Positions 35,307-45,186 are shown, numbered from the stretch's first letter. The stretch is 64,000 bases of DNA from Halomonas huangheensis (GCF_001431725.1 NZ_CP013106.1:1860001-1924000), one strand, 5' to 3'. The notes: a model not told the origin generated them from the sequence alone. Numbers and translations are program-made.

Positions 35307-37006
35307 AGATCTCTCGTCAAGCTTACGCCGATATGTATGGACCCACAGTCGGCGATCGGGTGCGGTTGGGCGATACCGAACTGTGGATCGAGGTCGAGCG
35401 TGATTCGACGTTGTATGGCGAAGAGGTCAAGTTCGGTGGTGGCAAGGTAATACGTGATGGCATGGGCCAGAGCCAGCGCCATGATGCCGAGGTCATGGAC
35501 ACGGTGATCACCAACGCCCTGATCCTCGATTGGTGGGGCATCGTCAAGGCAGATGTGGGCGTGAAGGCTGGTCGCATCGCGGCTATTGGCAAGGCTGGTA
35601 ACCCGGACACCCAGCCCGGTGTCGAGATCGTGATTGGCCCGGGTACCGAGGTCATCGCCGGTGAGGGCCATATCCTGACCGCCGGCGCCATCGATGCCCA
35701 TGTGCATTTTATTTGCCCGCAGTTGGTTGAAGAGGCGCTGGCCAGTGGTATCACTACCATGCTGGGGGGCGGTACGGGGCCAGCCACTGGATCGAAGGCC
35801 ACTACCTGTACACCGGGGGCCTGGCATATTCACCAGATGCTCAAGGCCTGTGACGCACTACCGATGAATATCGGCCTGCTGGGCAAGGGCAATGCCAGTC
35901 TTCCTCAAGGCCTGGAGAGCCAGCTCGAGGCAGGTGCCATGGGCCTCAAACTGCATGAGGACTGGGGTACCACGCCGGCTTCCATCGATAACTGTCTGTC
36001 GGTGGCGGAGCGCTACGATGTTCAGATTGCGATCCACACCGACACCCTCAATGAATCCGGCTTCGTCGAGGATACGCTGGCGGCGTTCAAGGAACGCGGC
36101 ATCCATACCTATCACACCGAGGGCGCTGGTGGTGGACATGCTCCCGATATCATCACCGCCTGTGCGAAAGACTATGTGCTGCCGTCCTCGACCAACCCGA
36201 CTCGCCCGTACACGGTGAACACCATCGATGAGCATCTCGATATGCTGATGGTCTGCCACCACCTCGATCCCAACATCCCCGAGGATGTTGCCTTTGCCGA
36301 TTCTAGAATTCGTCGAGAGACCATTGCCGCAGAGGATATTCTCCAGGACCTCGGCGTGATCTCGATGATCTCCTCTGATTCCCAGGCCATGGGGCGGATA
36401 GGAGAGGTGATCTGCCGGACCTGGCAGACCGCACACAAGATGAAGATCCAGCGTGGTCTGCTGGCCGAGGATGAAGCACTGGGTGCCGATAATCTGCGCG
36501 CCCGACGTTATATCGCCAAGTACACCATCAATCCCGCCATTACCCATGGGATTGCCGATGAGGTGGGGTCGGTTGAGGTCGGGAAACTGGCCGATCTGGT
36601 GTTGTGGAACCCGGCCTTCTTCGGCGTCAAGCCGGCGCTTGTGATCAAGGGTGGCATGATTGCCATGGCGCCGATGGGCGACGCCAATGCCTCGATTCCC
36701 ACCCCACAGCCGGTGCACTACCGGCCCATGTTCGGAGCACTGGGCAAGGCAGCCAGTGCCACTCGGGTGAGCTTTGTCAGCCAGGCAGCGTTGGCTGCCG
36801 GCATCAAGGAGCGGCTGGGTCTGGAGAGTCGTCTGGTGGCTTGTCGAGGGGTGCGTGGCGTACGCAAGCAGGACATGAAACTCAATGATCGCTGTCCGCA
36901 GCTCAGCGTCGACCCGCAGACATACGAAGTGATCTGCGATGGCGAACTGTTGAGTTGCGAACCACTGGATACGCTGCCGCTGGCGCAGCGTTATCACCTC
37001 TTCTAG
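35303..37006 (+). CDS. ureC: Urease alpha (catalytic) subunit
   Basis: The 567-residue nickel amidohydrolase hydrolyses urea to ammonia and carbamate. Seen: nickel-ligand histidines in [11 protein letters not shown], the lysine that is carbamylated to bridge the nickels in [12 protein letters not shown] (K216), [16 protein letters not shown], and the active-site flap [20 protein letters not shown] with the conserved cysteine and histidine. It has full family length and is translationally coupled to ureB. Confidence 0.98.
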   Translation: MKISRQAYADMYGPTVGDRVRLGDTELWIEVERDSTLYGEEVKFGGGKVIRDGMGQSQRHDAEVMDTVITNALILDWWGIVKADVGVKAGRIAAIGKAGNPDTQPGVEIVIGPGTEVIAGEGHILTAGAIDAHVHFICPQLVEEALASGITTMLGGGTGPATGSKATTCTPGAWHIHQMLKACDALPMNIGLLGKGNASLPQGLESQLEAGAMGLKLHEDWGTTPASIDNCLSVAERYDVQIAIHTDTLNESGFVEDTLAAFKERGIHTYHTEGAGGGHAPDIITACAKDYVLPSSTNPTRPYTVNTIDEHLDMLMVCHHLDPNIPEDVAFADSRIRRETIAAEDILQDLGVISMISSDSQAMGRIGEVICRTWQTAHKMKIQRGLLAEDEALGADNLRARRYIAKYTINPAITHGIADEVGSVEVGKLADLVLWNPAFFGVKPALVIKGGMIAMAPMGDANASIPTPQPVHYRPMFGALGKAASATRVSFVSQAALAAGIKERLGLESRLVACRGVRGVRKQDMKLNDRCPQLSVDPQTYEVICDGELLSCEPLDTLPLAQRYHLF

Positions 37007-37035
37007 CCGTGGTTCCCGAAGAAAGGAAAGCTGCC

Positions 37036-37563
37036 ATGACAAGCCTGTTGAATCTCACCGAACGGCTCGGCCCTATTGCCGCAGAGGCGGCCGAGGACAC
37101 GCTGACCCTCAGCTATGACGACCGTATCAAAGGGCGCCTGCGCGTCCAGCTCGACAGTGGACGTGCTGCGGGTCTGTTTCTCGATCGTGGCCCGGTGCTA
37201 CGTGATGGCGACGGTTTGCAGGGCGAGGGGGTCCGGGTCCGAGTGACTGCCGCGCCTGAGCCTGTAGTGACCGCACGAGTCGAACCGGGACTGCCGTTGG
37301 CGCGACTCTGTTACCACCTGGGCAATCGCCACGTCACCCTCGGCATCGGTGAGGATGAGCAGGGCGCCTGGGTACGGTTCTCTCCAGACCATGTGTTGGA
37401 AGATCTGGCGGTACGCCTCGGCGCCGAGCTGACTCACCATCAGGCCCCTTTTGATCCAGAGCCGGGCGCCTACAGCATGGCTGGTCACTCCCATGGCCAT
37501 GCCAATGGACACCATCACGAGTACAGCCACGATGATGGGCACGAGCATCACCATGCCCACTGA
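37036..37563 (+). CDS. ureE: Urease accessory nickel chaperone UreE
   Basis: The 175-residue protein delivers nickel to the urease assembly complex. Seen: the N-terminal binding domain, the conserved CYHLGNRHVTLGI with the dimer-interface histidine, and a His-rich C-terminal tail from about 150 (GHSHGHANGHHHEYSHDDGH and further His). The start at 37036 follows AAAGGAAAG; the frame upstream overlaps ureC and is unsupported. The tail coding sequence overlaps the ureF start by 11 bp. Confidence 0.95.
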   Translation: MTSLLNLTERLGPIAAEAAEDTLTLSYDDRIKGRLRVQLDSGRAAGLFLDRGPVLRDGDGLQGEGVRVRVTAAPEPVVTARVEPGLPLARLCYHLGNRHVTLGIGEDEQGAWVRFSPDHVLEDLAVRLGAELTHHQAPFDPEPGAYSMAGHSHGHANGHHHEYSHDDGHEHHHAH

Positions 37564-38236
37564 AGCCCATCCCGACCTGGCGCTGCTCGGGCTGCTGCAG
37601 TTGGTCAGCCCGGCCTTGCCGATTGGTGGCTTTGCCTGGTCCCAGGGGCTGGAAAGTGCGCTGGAGCTTGGCTGGGTCTGCGATGAACAGAGCCTTGGCG
37701 ATTGGCTGGAGGGGGTGCTCGAGGATGGCCCCGGGCACGCCGAGCTGCCGGTCATGGCCAGGCTGATGGAGGCGTGGCAGCGGGGCGATGAGGTGGCGCT
37801 GGTGCACTGGGACCGCTGGCTGGCCGCCTGTCGTGAGTCCCGTGAGTTGGCCGAGGAAGAGCGGCAGTTGGGCGCATCTCTGAAGCGTCTGATCAATAGC
37901 CTCGGCCTGTGGCCGGAACAGCCGACACTACCACCGGGAGCGGGCTATACCACGGCCTTTTCCGCGGTAGCGGTGATTCGCGGTATCGAAACACGCCAGG
38001 CACTACTGGGCTTCACCTGGAACTGGCTGGAGAACCAGCTGGCGGTGGCCTGCAAGGCCATGCCTCTGGGGCATACCGCAGCCCAGCGTCTGGTGGAGCG
38101 TCTGCGACCGGAGTTGATCCGCTGTATCGACCAGGCACTGGTACTCGAGGATGACCAGCTCGGTCCGGCATTGCCGGGGCTGGCATTGGCCAGTGCGAAA
38201 CACGAAACCCAGTACTCGCGTCTGTTTCGCAGTTGA
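37553..38236 (+). CDS. ureF: Urease accessory protein UreF
   Basis: With the start at 37553 ([20 protein letters not shown]) the protein is 227 residues, the normal UreF size. The longer frame only translates the ureE His-tail out of frame. Seen: [22 protein letters not shown] and ending in [15 protein letters not shown], both UreF hallmarks. The ribosome site is weak, consistent with coupling to ureE through the 11-bp overlap. UreF acts with UreD as the platform for UreG. Confidence 0.93.
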   Translation: MPTEAHPDLALLGLLQLVSPALPIGGFAWSQGLESALELGWVCDEQSLGDWLEGVLEDGPGHAELPVMARLMEAWQRGDEVALVHWDRWLAACRESRELAEEERQLGASLKRLINSLGLWPEQPTLPPGAGYTTAFSAVAVIRGIETRQALLGFTWNWLENQLAVACKAMPLGHTAAQRLVERLRPELIRCIDQALVLEDDQLGPALPGLALASAKHETQYSRLFRS

Positions 38237-38295
38237 GTCTCGTCTTCGAGAGGGCTGCGAGGACTGTATGCAATACACAAACAGAGGAATTGACC

Positions 38296-38949
38296 ATGAC
38301 CGATACCGCACCCCGTCACTGTCTGCGTGTTGGTGTGGGCGGCCCAGTGGGATCGGGCAAGACTGCGTTGCTTCGCCAGCTATGCAAGGCGCTACGTGAT
38401 CGCTACGACATCGCGGTGGTGACCAACGATATCTATACCCGTGAAGATGCCGATTTTCTGACTCGACATGAAGCCTTGTCGGCGGATCGTATCCTCGGCG
38501 TGGAAACCGGCGGCTGCCCGCATACCGCCATCCGCGAGGATGCCTCGATGAATCTCGCTGCCATTGATGATCTGCAGCAACGTCATCCCGGGCTCGAGAT
38601 GGTGCTGGTGGAATCGGGAGGAGACAACCTTTCGGCGACATTCAGCCCGGAGTTGTCGGACCTGACGCTCTACGTGATCGATGTTTCCGCAGGAGACAAG
38701 ATTCCGCGCAAGGGTGGCCCCGGCATTACCCGTTCCGACCTGTTGATCATCAACAAGATCGATATCGCCGAGCAGGTACATGCCTCGCTGGATGTCATGG
38801 AGCGCGACTCACGAAAAATGCGTGGTGAGCGTCCCTTTGTCTTCACCAATCTTTATGACGGCGTTGGCCTCGACACCATCATCGATTTCATCATCGAGCG
38901 CGGCATGCTGCCTGAGCGTCATGTTGCCGCCACCGGCCAGGCCTCATAG
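38296..38949 (+). CDS. ureG: Urease accessory GTPase UreG
   Basis: The 217-residue SIMIBI GTPase powers nickel insertion. Seen: P-loop [20 protein letters not shown] (about 13-32), nickel/zinc site [31 protein letters not shown] and NKIDIAEQV for guanine recognition. The start at 38296 follows GAGGAA; the in-frame stretch from 38233 is unsupported. Confidence 0.97.
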   Translation: MTDTAPRHCLRVGVGGPVGSGKTALLRQLCKALRDRYDIAVVTNDIYTREDADFLTRHEALSADRILGVETGGCPHTAIREDASMNLAAIDDLQQRHPGLEMVLVESGGDNLSATFSPELSDLTLYVIDVSAGDKIPRKGGPGITRSDLLIINKIDIAEQVHASLDVMERDSRKMRGERPFVFTNLYDGVGLDTIIDFIIERGMLPERHVAATGQAS

Positions 38950-39013
38950 GACGCCTGACTCGCTGTGTTGAACCGTCTTCTATACAACGTCTTCCATTGA
39001 TAAGGAGAAAGCC

Positions 39014-39598
39014 ATGCCCCGCTTGATGTTTCGTCTATTGACCGTTGCGCCACTTGCCCTCGGATCCGGACTTGCGTTGGCGCATCCTGGCCATGGGGCT
39101 GAGCAGGGTGGTCTGGTCGCCGGCCTGACGCATCCCTGGTTGGGACTCGATCACCTGCTGGCGATGATTGCCATCGGCCTCTGGAGCATGCGTCAGGGCG
39201 CGTCGGTACGTACCGCCGTACCTTGGCTGGCTCTGGGCGGAATGGTTGCTGGAGCCAGTATTGCTGCATCAGGTCTATCTTTACCTGGCGTGGAAGGTGC
39301 TATTGCATTGTCAGTACTGCTGGCCGGCATTATGGTAGCCAGCCTGGCTCGTCTGCCGAGTGCCTTGGGTATGGTATTGGTCGTCGCCTTCATGCTGTTT
39401 CATGGCTATGCTCACGGCAGTGAAATTCCCGCGGGTAGCTCGTTGTTGGCCTTTTTCGTCGGCTTTGCCATTTCAACCTTGCTGATCACCTGGGGCGCAC
39501 GTCACCTCGGCGGTTGGCTGGGGTCTCGCGAGAACCCAGCGCTGCGTGTCCTCGGAGCAGGAATTGCCGCTTGTGGGGCGTTCTTCATGATGTCGTGA
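39014..39598 (+). CDS. ureJ: HupE/UreJ-family nickel permease
   Basis: The 194-residue membrane protein has a cleavable signal (LALGSGLALAHP), then HPGHGAEQGGLVAGLTHPWLGLDHLL, with the metal-site histidine cluster typical of HupE/UreJ, and about six helices ending GIAACGAFF. It lies 64 bp after ureG behind AAGGAG, so it should supply nickel for urease. The name is from family and place; hupE is an equivalent label. Confidence 0.9.
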   Translation: MPRLMFRLLTVAPLALGSGLALAHPGHGAEQGGLVAGLTHPWLGLDHLLAMIAIGLWSMRQGASVRTAVPWLALGGMVAGASIAASGLSLPGVEGAIALSVLLAGIMVASLARLPSALGMVLVVAFMLFHGYAHGSEIPAGSSLLAFFVGFAISTLLITWGARHLGGWLGSRENPALRVLGAGIAACGAFFMMS

Positions 39599-39758
39599 TG
39601 ACGTTGAGATGATTTTGTAGTATCTGTTGCTACCGACGTATCCTATTGAGGTATATCTGGGTTTATAAGAAAAACAGGGGTTAATAATATTAAATGGCGC
39701 CGCTCGGGATGACTCTCTCATCGACGGTGTAGGCGCAGGGAACAAGGGAGAAGAGCAC

Positions 39759-40202
39759 ATGGATGTGTCTGCTCAGAAGGTGGCTACCCTGGACAATGAA
39801 AGTTCAGGGGTGGATGCCGGCTGTCTGGCATGTGGTGCAATCCAGCCGCTTAGCTGGGGGCAGGTGATTTACCTGGAACGAGGGGGCGAGCACCGATGTA
39901 CCGGCTGCGGTGTGAACTGTGTGTGCGACAGCAGCACAAGGCAGCAACTGCAGGTTGTCTACGAGCATATGCAGGAAGAGATTCGAAGTCGACGTATGAT
40001 CATCGGTGTGAGCGTGTTCGTCATGGTTCTGACTTCGATTTCGTTGGTGGTGGCGAACAGTCTGTCCTTCAGTACCAGCGTACTGATTTTGGTAGTTGGA
40101 GTCGCCACCAACTTCGCTGTGGCCGGTAAGTGTTTCAGGTTTGGCGATAAGGTTGTAGTGCCACTGCGAACCCTTTCTGATTTCAGGAGGGAAGGCCTGT
40201 AG
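39759..40202 (+). CDS. Unknown small membrane protein with a zinc-ribbon-like head
   Basis: I do not recognise a named family. The 147-residue product has four cysteines in two pairs (GCLACGAIQPLSW and CTGCGVNC, plus a further VCDSS) within the first 55 residues, a likely zinc ribbon. A basic amphipathic segment (about 65-80, EEIRSRRMI) and two hydrophobic helices (about 80-98 and 102-122) follow, then a short basic C-terminus (RTLSDFRREGL). It stands alone between ureJ and a terminator, behind an AT-rich 160-bp stretch, with AAGGGAG before the ATG. The function is unknown. Confidence 0.75.
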   Translation: MDVSAQKVATLDNESSGVDAGCLACGAIQPLSWGQVIYLERGGEHRCTGCGVNCVCDSSTRQQLQVVYEHMQEEIRSRRMIIGVSVFVMVLTSISLVVANSLSFSTSVLILVVGVATNFAVAGKCFRFGDKVVVPLRTLSDFRREGL

Positions 40203-40243
40203 CGGGGTGGGCATGATGATTCGCCTATACCAACCCCTCATTG

Positions 40244-40267
40244 GATGCCCGGCAGAAGCCGGGCATC
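40244..40267 (+). terminator. Probable terminator after the zinc-ribbon membrane protein gene
   Basis: Perfect ten-bp stem GATGCCCGGC / GCCGGGCATC with an AGAA loop. The T-run is weak (GCCATTTGTGG). Confidence 0.55.
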
Positions 40268-40423
40268 GCCATTTGTGGTATTGCACGACAATTCCTCCGC
40301 ACTTCCTGTCTTCGCCCGGCTTGTTATACCTTGTGACCCAGTGATTGAGGCATGGTCCCAGGGCATCGTCTGTAGCTGGTACTGACGATCAGAGAACATC
40401 GGAGATCCTTCAGGAGAAGGTTG

Positions 40424-41875
40424 ATGCAGGGAAGAAGAAAAGGCGCCAGAGCGAAGCGTCTGGTTGTGTGGTTGTTGGTGCTGTTGTTGCTGGCCTGGGG
40501 GACGATGGCCCTGTGGCAGACGATCAAGCCATTGCCGGATACGGTGGGCAAGGCCTGGCCGCTGCGGACGGCTGAAGATATCCGCTTTCTCAGTGACCGT
40601 ACCTGGTACGATGCCCGTGGGCAGCGACATCTTGATCAGCAGATATTCGATGAGGTGTTGAGCATGATTGCTCAAGCGCGCCAACTGGTCGTGATGGACA
40701 TGTTCCTGTTCAATTCGCTATCCGGGGACAATCCGAGTGTGTCACGCCACCTTGCTGACCAACTGAGCCAGGCGCTGATCGATGCTCGGCAGCAGCATCC
40801 GCAGCTACGTGTAGTGGTGATCAGTGACCCCCTCAACACCTTCTACGGCGGGGTCATGCCAGAGCACTTTCGCAAGCTGCAGGACTCAGGTATTGAAGTC
40901 CTGTTCACCGACCTTGATCGGTTGAGGGCCTCGAATCCGCTGTGGTCCGGGTTATGGCATCTGGGTCTCGATCGTCTCGGCAATGACCCAGAAGGCGGCT
41001 GGTTGCCCAATATCTTCAAGGGACCGGACGTCACGCTGCGCAGCTACCTGGCGATGCTCAATTTCCGCGCCAATCATCGCAAGACACTGGTGGTGGATCA
41101 GAATGACACATGGTCAGCGCTGATTACCTCTGCCAATCCCCATGATGGCAGTAGTCGCCATGGTAATGTCGCCTTGCGCATCAGCGGAAATCTCGCATTG
41201 GATGTGCTCGCCTCGGAAGCCACCGTGGCGGGTTGGGGAGGAGTAGACATCGAACTACCGGCAGAGCCTGTTGCTGCCTCGGGAGATGGCGCCCAGGTAC
41301 AGCTGGTCACCGAAAGTGCAATCCGGGATGCATCCCTGGCACTGATCGCGGACGCCGAATCTGGTGATCGTCTTGATATGGCTGCTTTCTACCTCGCGCA
41401 CCGTCCGCTAATCGACGCTCTCAAGCAAGCGGTGGAGCGGGGAGTCCAGATACGTGTTTTGCTGGACCCCAATCGTGAGGCTTTTGGTTTTGCCAAGGGT
41501 GGCCTGCCCAATCAGCCAGTGGCGACGGAGTTGCATGATGTGGGTATTGCGGTCCGCTGGTGTCTTACCGCGGGTGAGCAGTGCCACAGCAAGGTGCTGC
41601 ACCTGGTTCGAGCGAATGGTGGGAATAAAGTGATCCTGGGTTCCGCCAATATGACCCGCCGTAACCTGGACGACTACAACCTCGAAACCAGTGTGCTCCT
41701 GAAAGCGCCGTCTGATGAACCGGTCATGCGGCAGATCAGCGCCTGGTTCGAACAGCGCTGGGAGTCCTCTCCGGAGAGGCGAACCAGCCGCCGCTGGCGA
41801 CCTGCAGAGCGCAGTGGTTGGTTCGAAAACTGGCGATATCGGGTGATGGAAGCGACAGGGTTATCGACGTTCTAG
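40424..41875 (+). CDS. Phospholipase-D superfamily membrane-anchored protein
   Basis: The 483-residue protein has an N-terminal membrane anchor (about 12-33) after a very basic start (MQGRRKGARAKR), then two PLD domains. HKD motif 1 reads NHRKTLVVDQND near 222; motif 2 reads QCHSKVLHLVRANGG followed by NKVILGSANMTRRN near 388-415. This resembles cardiolipin-synthase-type enzymes, but both motifs lie in long, unusual flanks and there is only one anchor. The substrate is uncertain: phospholipid exchange or a phosphodiesterase role are both possible. The ATG at 40424 follows AGGAG; the TTG three bases earlier is less likely. Confidence 0.85.
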   Translation: MQGRRKGARAKRLVVWLLVLLLLAWGTMALWQTIKPLPDTVGKAWPLRTAEDIRFLSDRTWYDARGQRHLDQQIFDEVLSMIAQARQLVVMDMFLFNSLSGDNPSVSRHLADQLSQALIDARQQHPQLRVVVISDPLNTFYGGVMPEHFRKLQDSGIEVLFTDLDRLRASNPLWSGLWHLGLDRLGNDPEGGWLPNIFKGPDVTLRSYLAMLNFRANHRKTLVVDQNDTWSALITSANPHDGSSRHGNVALRISGNLALDVLASEATVAGWGGVDIELPAEPVAASGDGAQVQLVTESAIRDASLALIADAESGDRLDMAAFYLAHRPLIDALKQAVERGVQIRVLLDPNREAFGFAKGGLPNQPVATELHDVGIAVRWCLTAGEQCHSKVLHLVRANGGNKVILGSANMTRRNLDDYNLETSVLLKAPSDEPVMRQISAWFEQRWESSPERRTSRRWRPAERSGWFENWRYRVMEATGLSTF

Positions 41876-42033
41876 GCGATATTTCGCCATCAGGTGTTAA
41901 CCTGGCCCCCCGAACTGGCTGACTTGACACCCAGTGGAGCGCCGCTCATCTTTCCTGGGTAGCGGTTGCTCACGAAGGCGCAGAAGGAATCGGCCAGCGG
42001 GCAACCTTTTCCTGTCGTTATCCGGGGGAGCTC

Positions 42034-42252
42034 ATGGATAGATTCTGGTTGGTGATCAAGGTTGTCTGTCTGGCACTGATTGTCATTCTGGTGGTGCAGA
42101 ACATCGAGATGGTGCATGTCCAACTGCTGGGGTGGACCATCACCATGCCGATGGCACTGCTGGTGGTGGTGATCTATGTGTTGGGAATGGTCAGCGGGCG
42201 TGGTCTGATGGGGGTGGTTCGTCGTCTTCGTCACGAGGATCCGAAACACTGA
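42034..42252 (+). CDS. LapA-domain (DUF1049) small membrane protein
   Basis: The 72-residue protein has two hydrophobic helices (about 6-22 and 38-54) around VQNIEMVHVQLLGWTITMPM, the LapA/YciS signature in which asparagine and valine residues precede the second helix. The C-terminus is short and basic. GGGGGAG precedes the ATG. Its last 62 bp overlap, on the other strand, the 3' end of the convergent BrkB-family gene. Confidence 0.88.
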   Translation: MDRFWLVIKVVCLALIVILVVQNIEMVHVQLLGWTITMPMALLVVVIYVLGMVSGRGLMGVVRRLRHEDPKH

Positions 42253-43237
42253 CGAAGGGTGGCCGGACTGATTTCGTGGTCAGATAATAGCTTGTAGCTG
42301 AATGGTGGGGCGTAGCGAGCTCTCGGGGAGTAGTCTGTTTTCCGGGAGAGACATACCAGGGCAATCCCAGGCGGCTGTTGTGTTCGAGTTCGGCAATCAC
42401 CTGGGCGCCGAGTAGCAGGATCGCTGCGCCGACTTCCAGACTCAGCAGTATGACAACCAGAGTGGCCAATGAGCCGTAAACTTCGTTGACGAGTGAAAGA
42501 TTGGCGAAGTAATAGACCAGCACCAGACGTGCAGCTTCCCACATCAAGGCTGCCGCAAAACCTCCTGCCAGGGCGCGGCGTAATGAAATTCTCACCACTG
42601 GCAGGATCTTGTAGATGGCGCTGAACAGGAAGAAGACTCCTGTGAAGCTGATCAAGTTGAGTAACGGATCCTGGAGATTGGCGATCGGCAGCGGGCTGCC
42701 ATATATCGCCATCCACAGTGAGTTGACGATATTGGCGAGGCTCACCGCGATCGCCAGGCTGAACAACAGCGCCGTCAGGACCAGCATGAAGCCATAGGGC
42801 AGCAGAAAGGAAACCCATAGACTGCGTCGGTCTTGCACATCGGGCTTGTGAAAGATGATGGCGAGCGCATCTTCCAGCATGCGAAACGCAAAGGAACTGA
42901 ACAACAGTAATACCGGAATACCGTACAGACTGATCAAGGCACTGGAGTCGATCAGGCCGCGCACCGATTCGAGCATGATATCGGCATGGGCCGGTGCAAT
43001 GTGCCTCGCCTGCAAGCTGAGTACCGTCAGCAGCTGTTGTTCGTCGACCACCTGGGCGATGACCACTACCATCAGCGCGAACAGCGGAATGGTCGATAGC
43101 AGGATATTGAAGCCGACGCCTCCTGCCAGCAGCATCCCGTGGTTATGCACGAAATTGACCAGTACTCGCCAGAAGAAGACTGCGAGGCGCGGGGCCAGCG
43201 TAAGCAGGGAAAGATAGTACCTGCGAGCTTTGCTCAT
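42191..43237 (-). CDS. YihY/BrkB-family inner membrane protein
   Basis: The 348-residue protein has about six helices. Family motifs include LLAGGVGFNILLSTIPLFAL, LYKILP-like AIYKILPVVRISLRRALAGG and VYGSLATLVVILLSLEVGAA. The C-terminal ~50 residues are a polar, proline- and aspartate-rich tail (ending DEDDEPPPSDHAR), part of which is encoded over the convergent LapA-type gene. BrkB/YihY proteins have no settled function; older links to ribonuclease BN are wrong. Confidence 0.9.
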   Translation of the reverse strand: MSKARRYYLSLLTLAPRLAVFFWRVLVNFVHNHGMLLAGGVGFNILLSTIPLFALMVVVIAQVVDEQQLLTVLSLQARHIAPAHADIMLESVRGLIDSSALISLYGIPVLLLFSSFAFRMLEDALAIIFHKPDVQDRRSLWVSFLLPYGFMLVLTALLFSLAIAVSLANIVNSLWMAIYGSPLPIANLQDPLLNLISFTGVFFLFSAIYKILPVVRISLRRALAGGFAAALMWEAARLVLVYYFANLSLVNEVYGSLATLVVILLSLEVGAAILLLGAQVIAELEHNSRLGLPWYVSPGKQTTPRELATPHHSATSYYLTTKSVRPPFVSVSDPRDEDDEPPPSDHAR

Positions 43238-43636
43238 GGATCTGTCTTCCTTGATGGACAGCCCATGATAGTCGTCCGCATAGGGCGAACGTCAAACTAT
43301 CGCGATGGATCATCGGCCGGCTATTCGTAGGCCTGGAACATTCTTGCCAATTCCTGTCGTCATGACAGAGCACCATCCGTAGTGCACCCCGCTGTTAGTG
43401 CACCCCGCTGATATTGTGGATTGATGATGAGTGCTGGCTGGGCAGACGGGCTTCGACGCATGCCCCATAGGCATTTGCAGGATTTTTCCGCTGCTCGATG
43501 GCGTGAATGCTCGGATGAGCGCATTTTTGGCGAAGCCTGGTTCTGACAGTTGTCGTGACTAGCGGGTATGCTGGAGAGGCACTCATGGTGCCGACCTGAA
43601 CGGTCGGCGGCTGGAAATTCAACGGGAGACACCCCT
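43238..43636. other. Intergenic region with a 15-bp direct repeat
   Basis: Between the divergent BrkB-family gene and the coiled-coil gene. TAGTGCACCCCGCTG occurs twice, at 43380-43394 and 43396-43410. CTGACA (43543) and TATGCT (43567), 18 bp apart, are a weak candidate promoter for the downstream gene. I see no coding region. Confidence 0.5.
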
Positions 43637-45133
43637 ATGAATGACAATAATACGCAGGACGGACCTCGGAAGAAGCCACAGAGCTCCTCTCAGGATACGG
43701 ACGAGAACAACGCCGAGAACGCCACTGAGAACACCAATACGAGCAAGGATGCTGAGGCGGATAAGGGCACCTCGAAGACAGGTGCAGAGAAGGCTTCAGA
43801 AAGCGCCTCAAGCAAAGCGACCAGCAGTACCTCCGGGAGCGTTGCTGGAAGCTCTTCGGAGACAATCTCCAGTAAGGCTTCAACCGAGAGCACCGCTGAA
43901 GGCTCATCAGGTAGCGCTGCCGGGAACAGTCGAGGGCATGCTGGTAAGCCACCGTCTGCGGGGCAGTCGGGCTCGGTAGCGGAGTTCCTGAAGGATAACC
44001 GGGTAAAAGGGCTGGTCGCCGTAGCGGGGGTAAGCCTGGTCTGGGCGATTGTTGCTCAAACCACGGCAAATTCGAACGGGGATGCCCGTGATGAGCTTCA
44101 GCAGCAGCTCGAGAGTCGTCAGGCTGAGCTGGCGACTCTCGAAGATCAAGCTGCTGGCATGGAGCAGGAGCTTGGTGAATGGCGCGAGGCTGATCAGACG
44201 CTCCAGCAGATGCGCTCGGATGCTGAGACACTGGCGATACGCGTTGAGGAGGCTCGTGCGGAACAGGCCGCTGCCGAGGAAGAAGCGGCGCGAGTTGAGG
44301 CGAATCTCCAGCAACTTGAGGCCACCGAGGCCAATCTCGACGCTGAGCTGGTGGCGGCGCGTAACCGACTATCAGAAGTGACGGCTGAGCGTGAGTCCCT
44401 GGCTTCCGAACGCGATACGCTGTCCGAAGAAATCAGCTCGCTGGAGAGCAGGATCAGCGATGCTGAGGCTCGAGTGGAAGAATTGGCTGCTGAAATCGAG
44501 ACGAAGAACGCGACGGTAGGTGAGCTGGAAGAGCAGATTGCCACCCTCCAACAACAGCAGCAGCAAGCCGATCAGCAACAGCAGCAGGCCCTTGCTGAGC
44601 TTGAAACCACACTCAAGGATGTTGCTGAACAGCGTGCCAGTGCCGAACAGCAACTCAAGGAAGTGCGGGCACAATCCGAACAGGCAGCGGCAACCCGAGA
44701 CCAGTTGCAGAACGCGGTAGCAGACCTTGAACAGAGCATCGGTGTGCGTCGTGATCATCTTCAGCAGCTTAATCAGCAGCTGGAAGGGTGGCGCGCATCA
44801 TTGGCGGATCTTGCCGAATCGGCTCCGGCATTGCCTCCGGCACTCGCCAGGGATTCGAGTGAAGAGTCGACCGGTAGTGCGGCGACCGATAATGCGGCGA
44901 CCGATAGTGCGGCGACCGGTACTGATGTGGAGGAGTCCGCTGCAACTGGCGACGGCAAGACCTCCAGCGACGACCAGGCCGCAAAAACCGCGGACTCGGA
45001 GCCTCGCGTCGAGTTCATTACTGAAAAGGACGGTTCCAGCGCCGAGGATGGCGATGCAGAGAGTGGTGAAGCAGCGGGTTCTGCTGCTGATGCCGAGCAG
45101 TCAAAGTCCAGTGAGGACGCGGCCGAGCAGTAG
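43637..45133 (+). CDS. Membrane-anchored coiled-coil protein with acidic disordered ends
   Basis: I do not recognise a family. Start 43637 (MNDNNTQDGPRKK) follows GGGAG and gives 498 residues. Residues 1-120 are low-complexity Ser/Thr/Glu/Asn, then one membrane helix (about 123-143, VKGLVAVAGVSLVWAIVAQT). A long coiled coil from about 150 to 405 follows, with runs of glutamine, then an acidic Ser/Ala/Asp tail with short repeats (AATDNAATDSAATG). The encoding DNA shows a 15-bp repeat near 44880-44920. The tail after the helix should be periplasmic or cytoplasmic depending on topology; a structural or envelope-spacer role is only a guess. The gene is monocistronic. Confidence 0.75.
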   Translation: MNDNNTQDGPRKKPQSSSQDTDENNAENATENTNTSKDAEADKGTSKTGAEKASESASSKATSSTSGSVAGSSSETISSKASTESTAEGSSGSAAGNSRGHAGKPPSAGQSGSVAEFLKDNRVKGLVAVAGVSLVWAIVAQTTANSNGDARDELQQQLESRQAELATLEDQAAGMEQELGEWREADQTLQQMRSDAETLAIRVEEARAEQAAAEEEAARVEANLQQLEATEANLDAELVAARNRLSEVTAERESLASERDTLSEEISSLESRISDAEARVEELAAEIETKNATVGELEEQIATLQQQQQQADQQQQQALAELETTLKDVAEQRASAEQQLKEVRAQSEQAAATRDQLQNAVADLEQSIGVRRDHLQQLNQQLEGWRASLADLAESAPALPPALARDSSEESTGSAATDNAATDSAATGTDVEESAATGDGKTSSDDQAAKTADSEPRVEFITEKDGSSAEDGDAESGEAAGSAADAEQSKSSEDAAEQ

Positions 45134-45160
45134 AACGGCTCGATGCCCTTTCCACGTATT

Positions 45161-45186
45161 GACGGCGGGCCTTCGGGCCTGCCGTC
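45161..45186 (+). terminator. Probable terminator after the coiled-coil gene
   Basis: An 11-pair stem with one G-T wobble (GACGGCGGGCC / GGCCTGCCGTC) is closed by a TTCG tetraloop. The T-run is weak. Confidence 0.55.

Noticed and set aside
43380..43410. Insertion-site duplication suggested by the 15-bp direct repeat
   Set aside because: The copies are separated by one base with no element between them, so a simple tandem duplication is enough.
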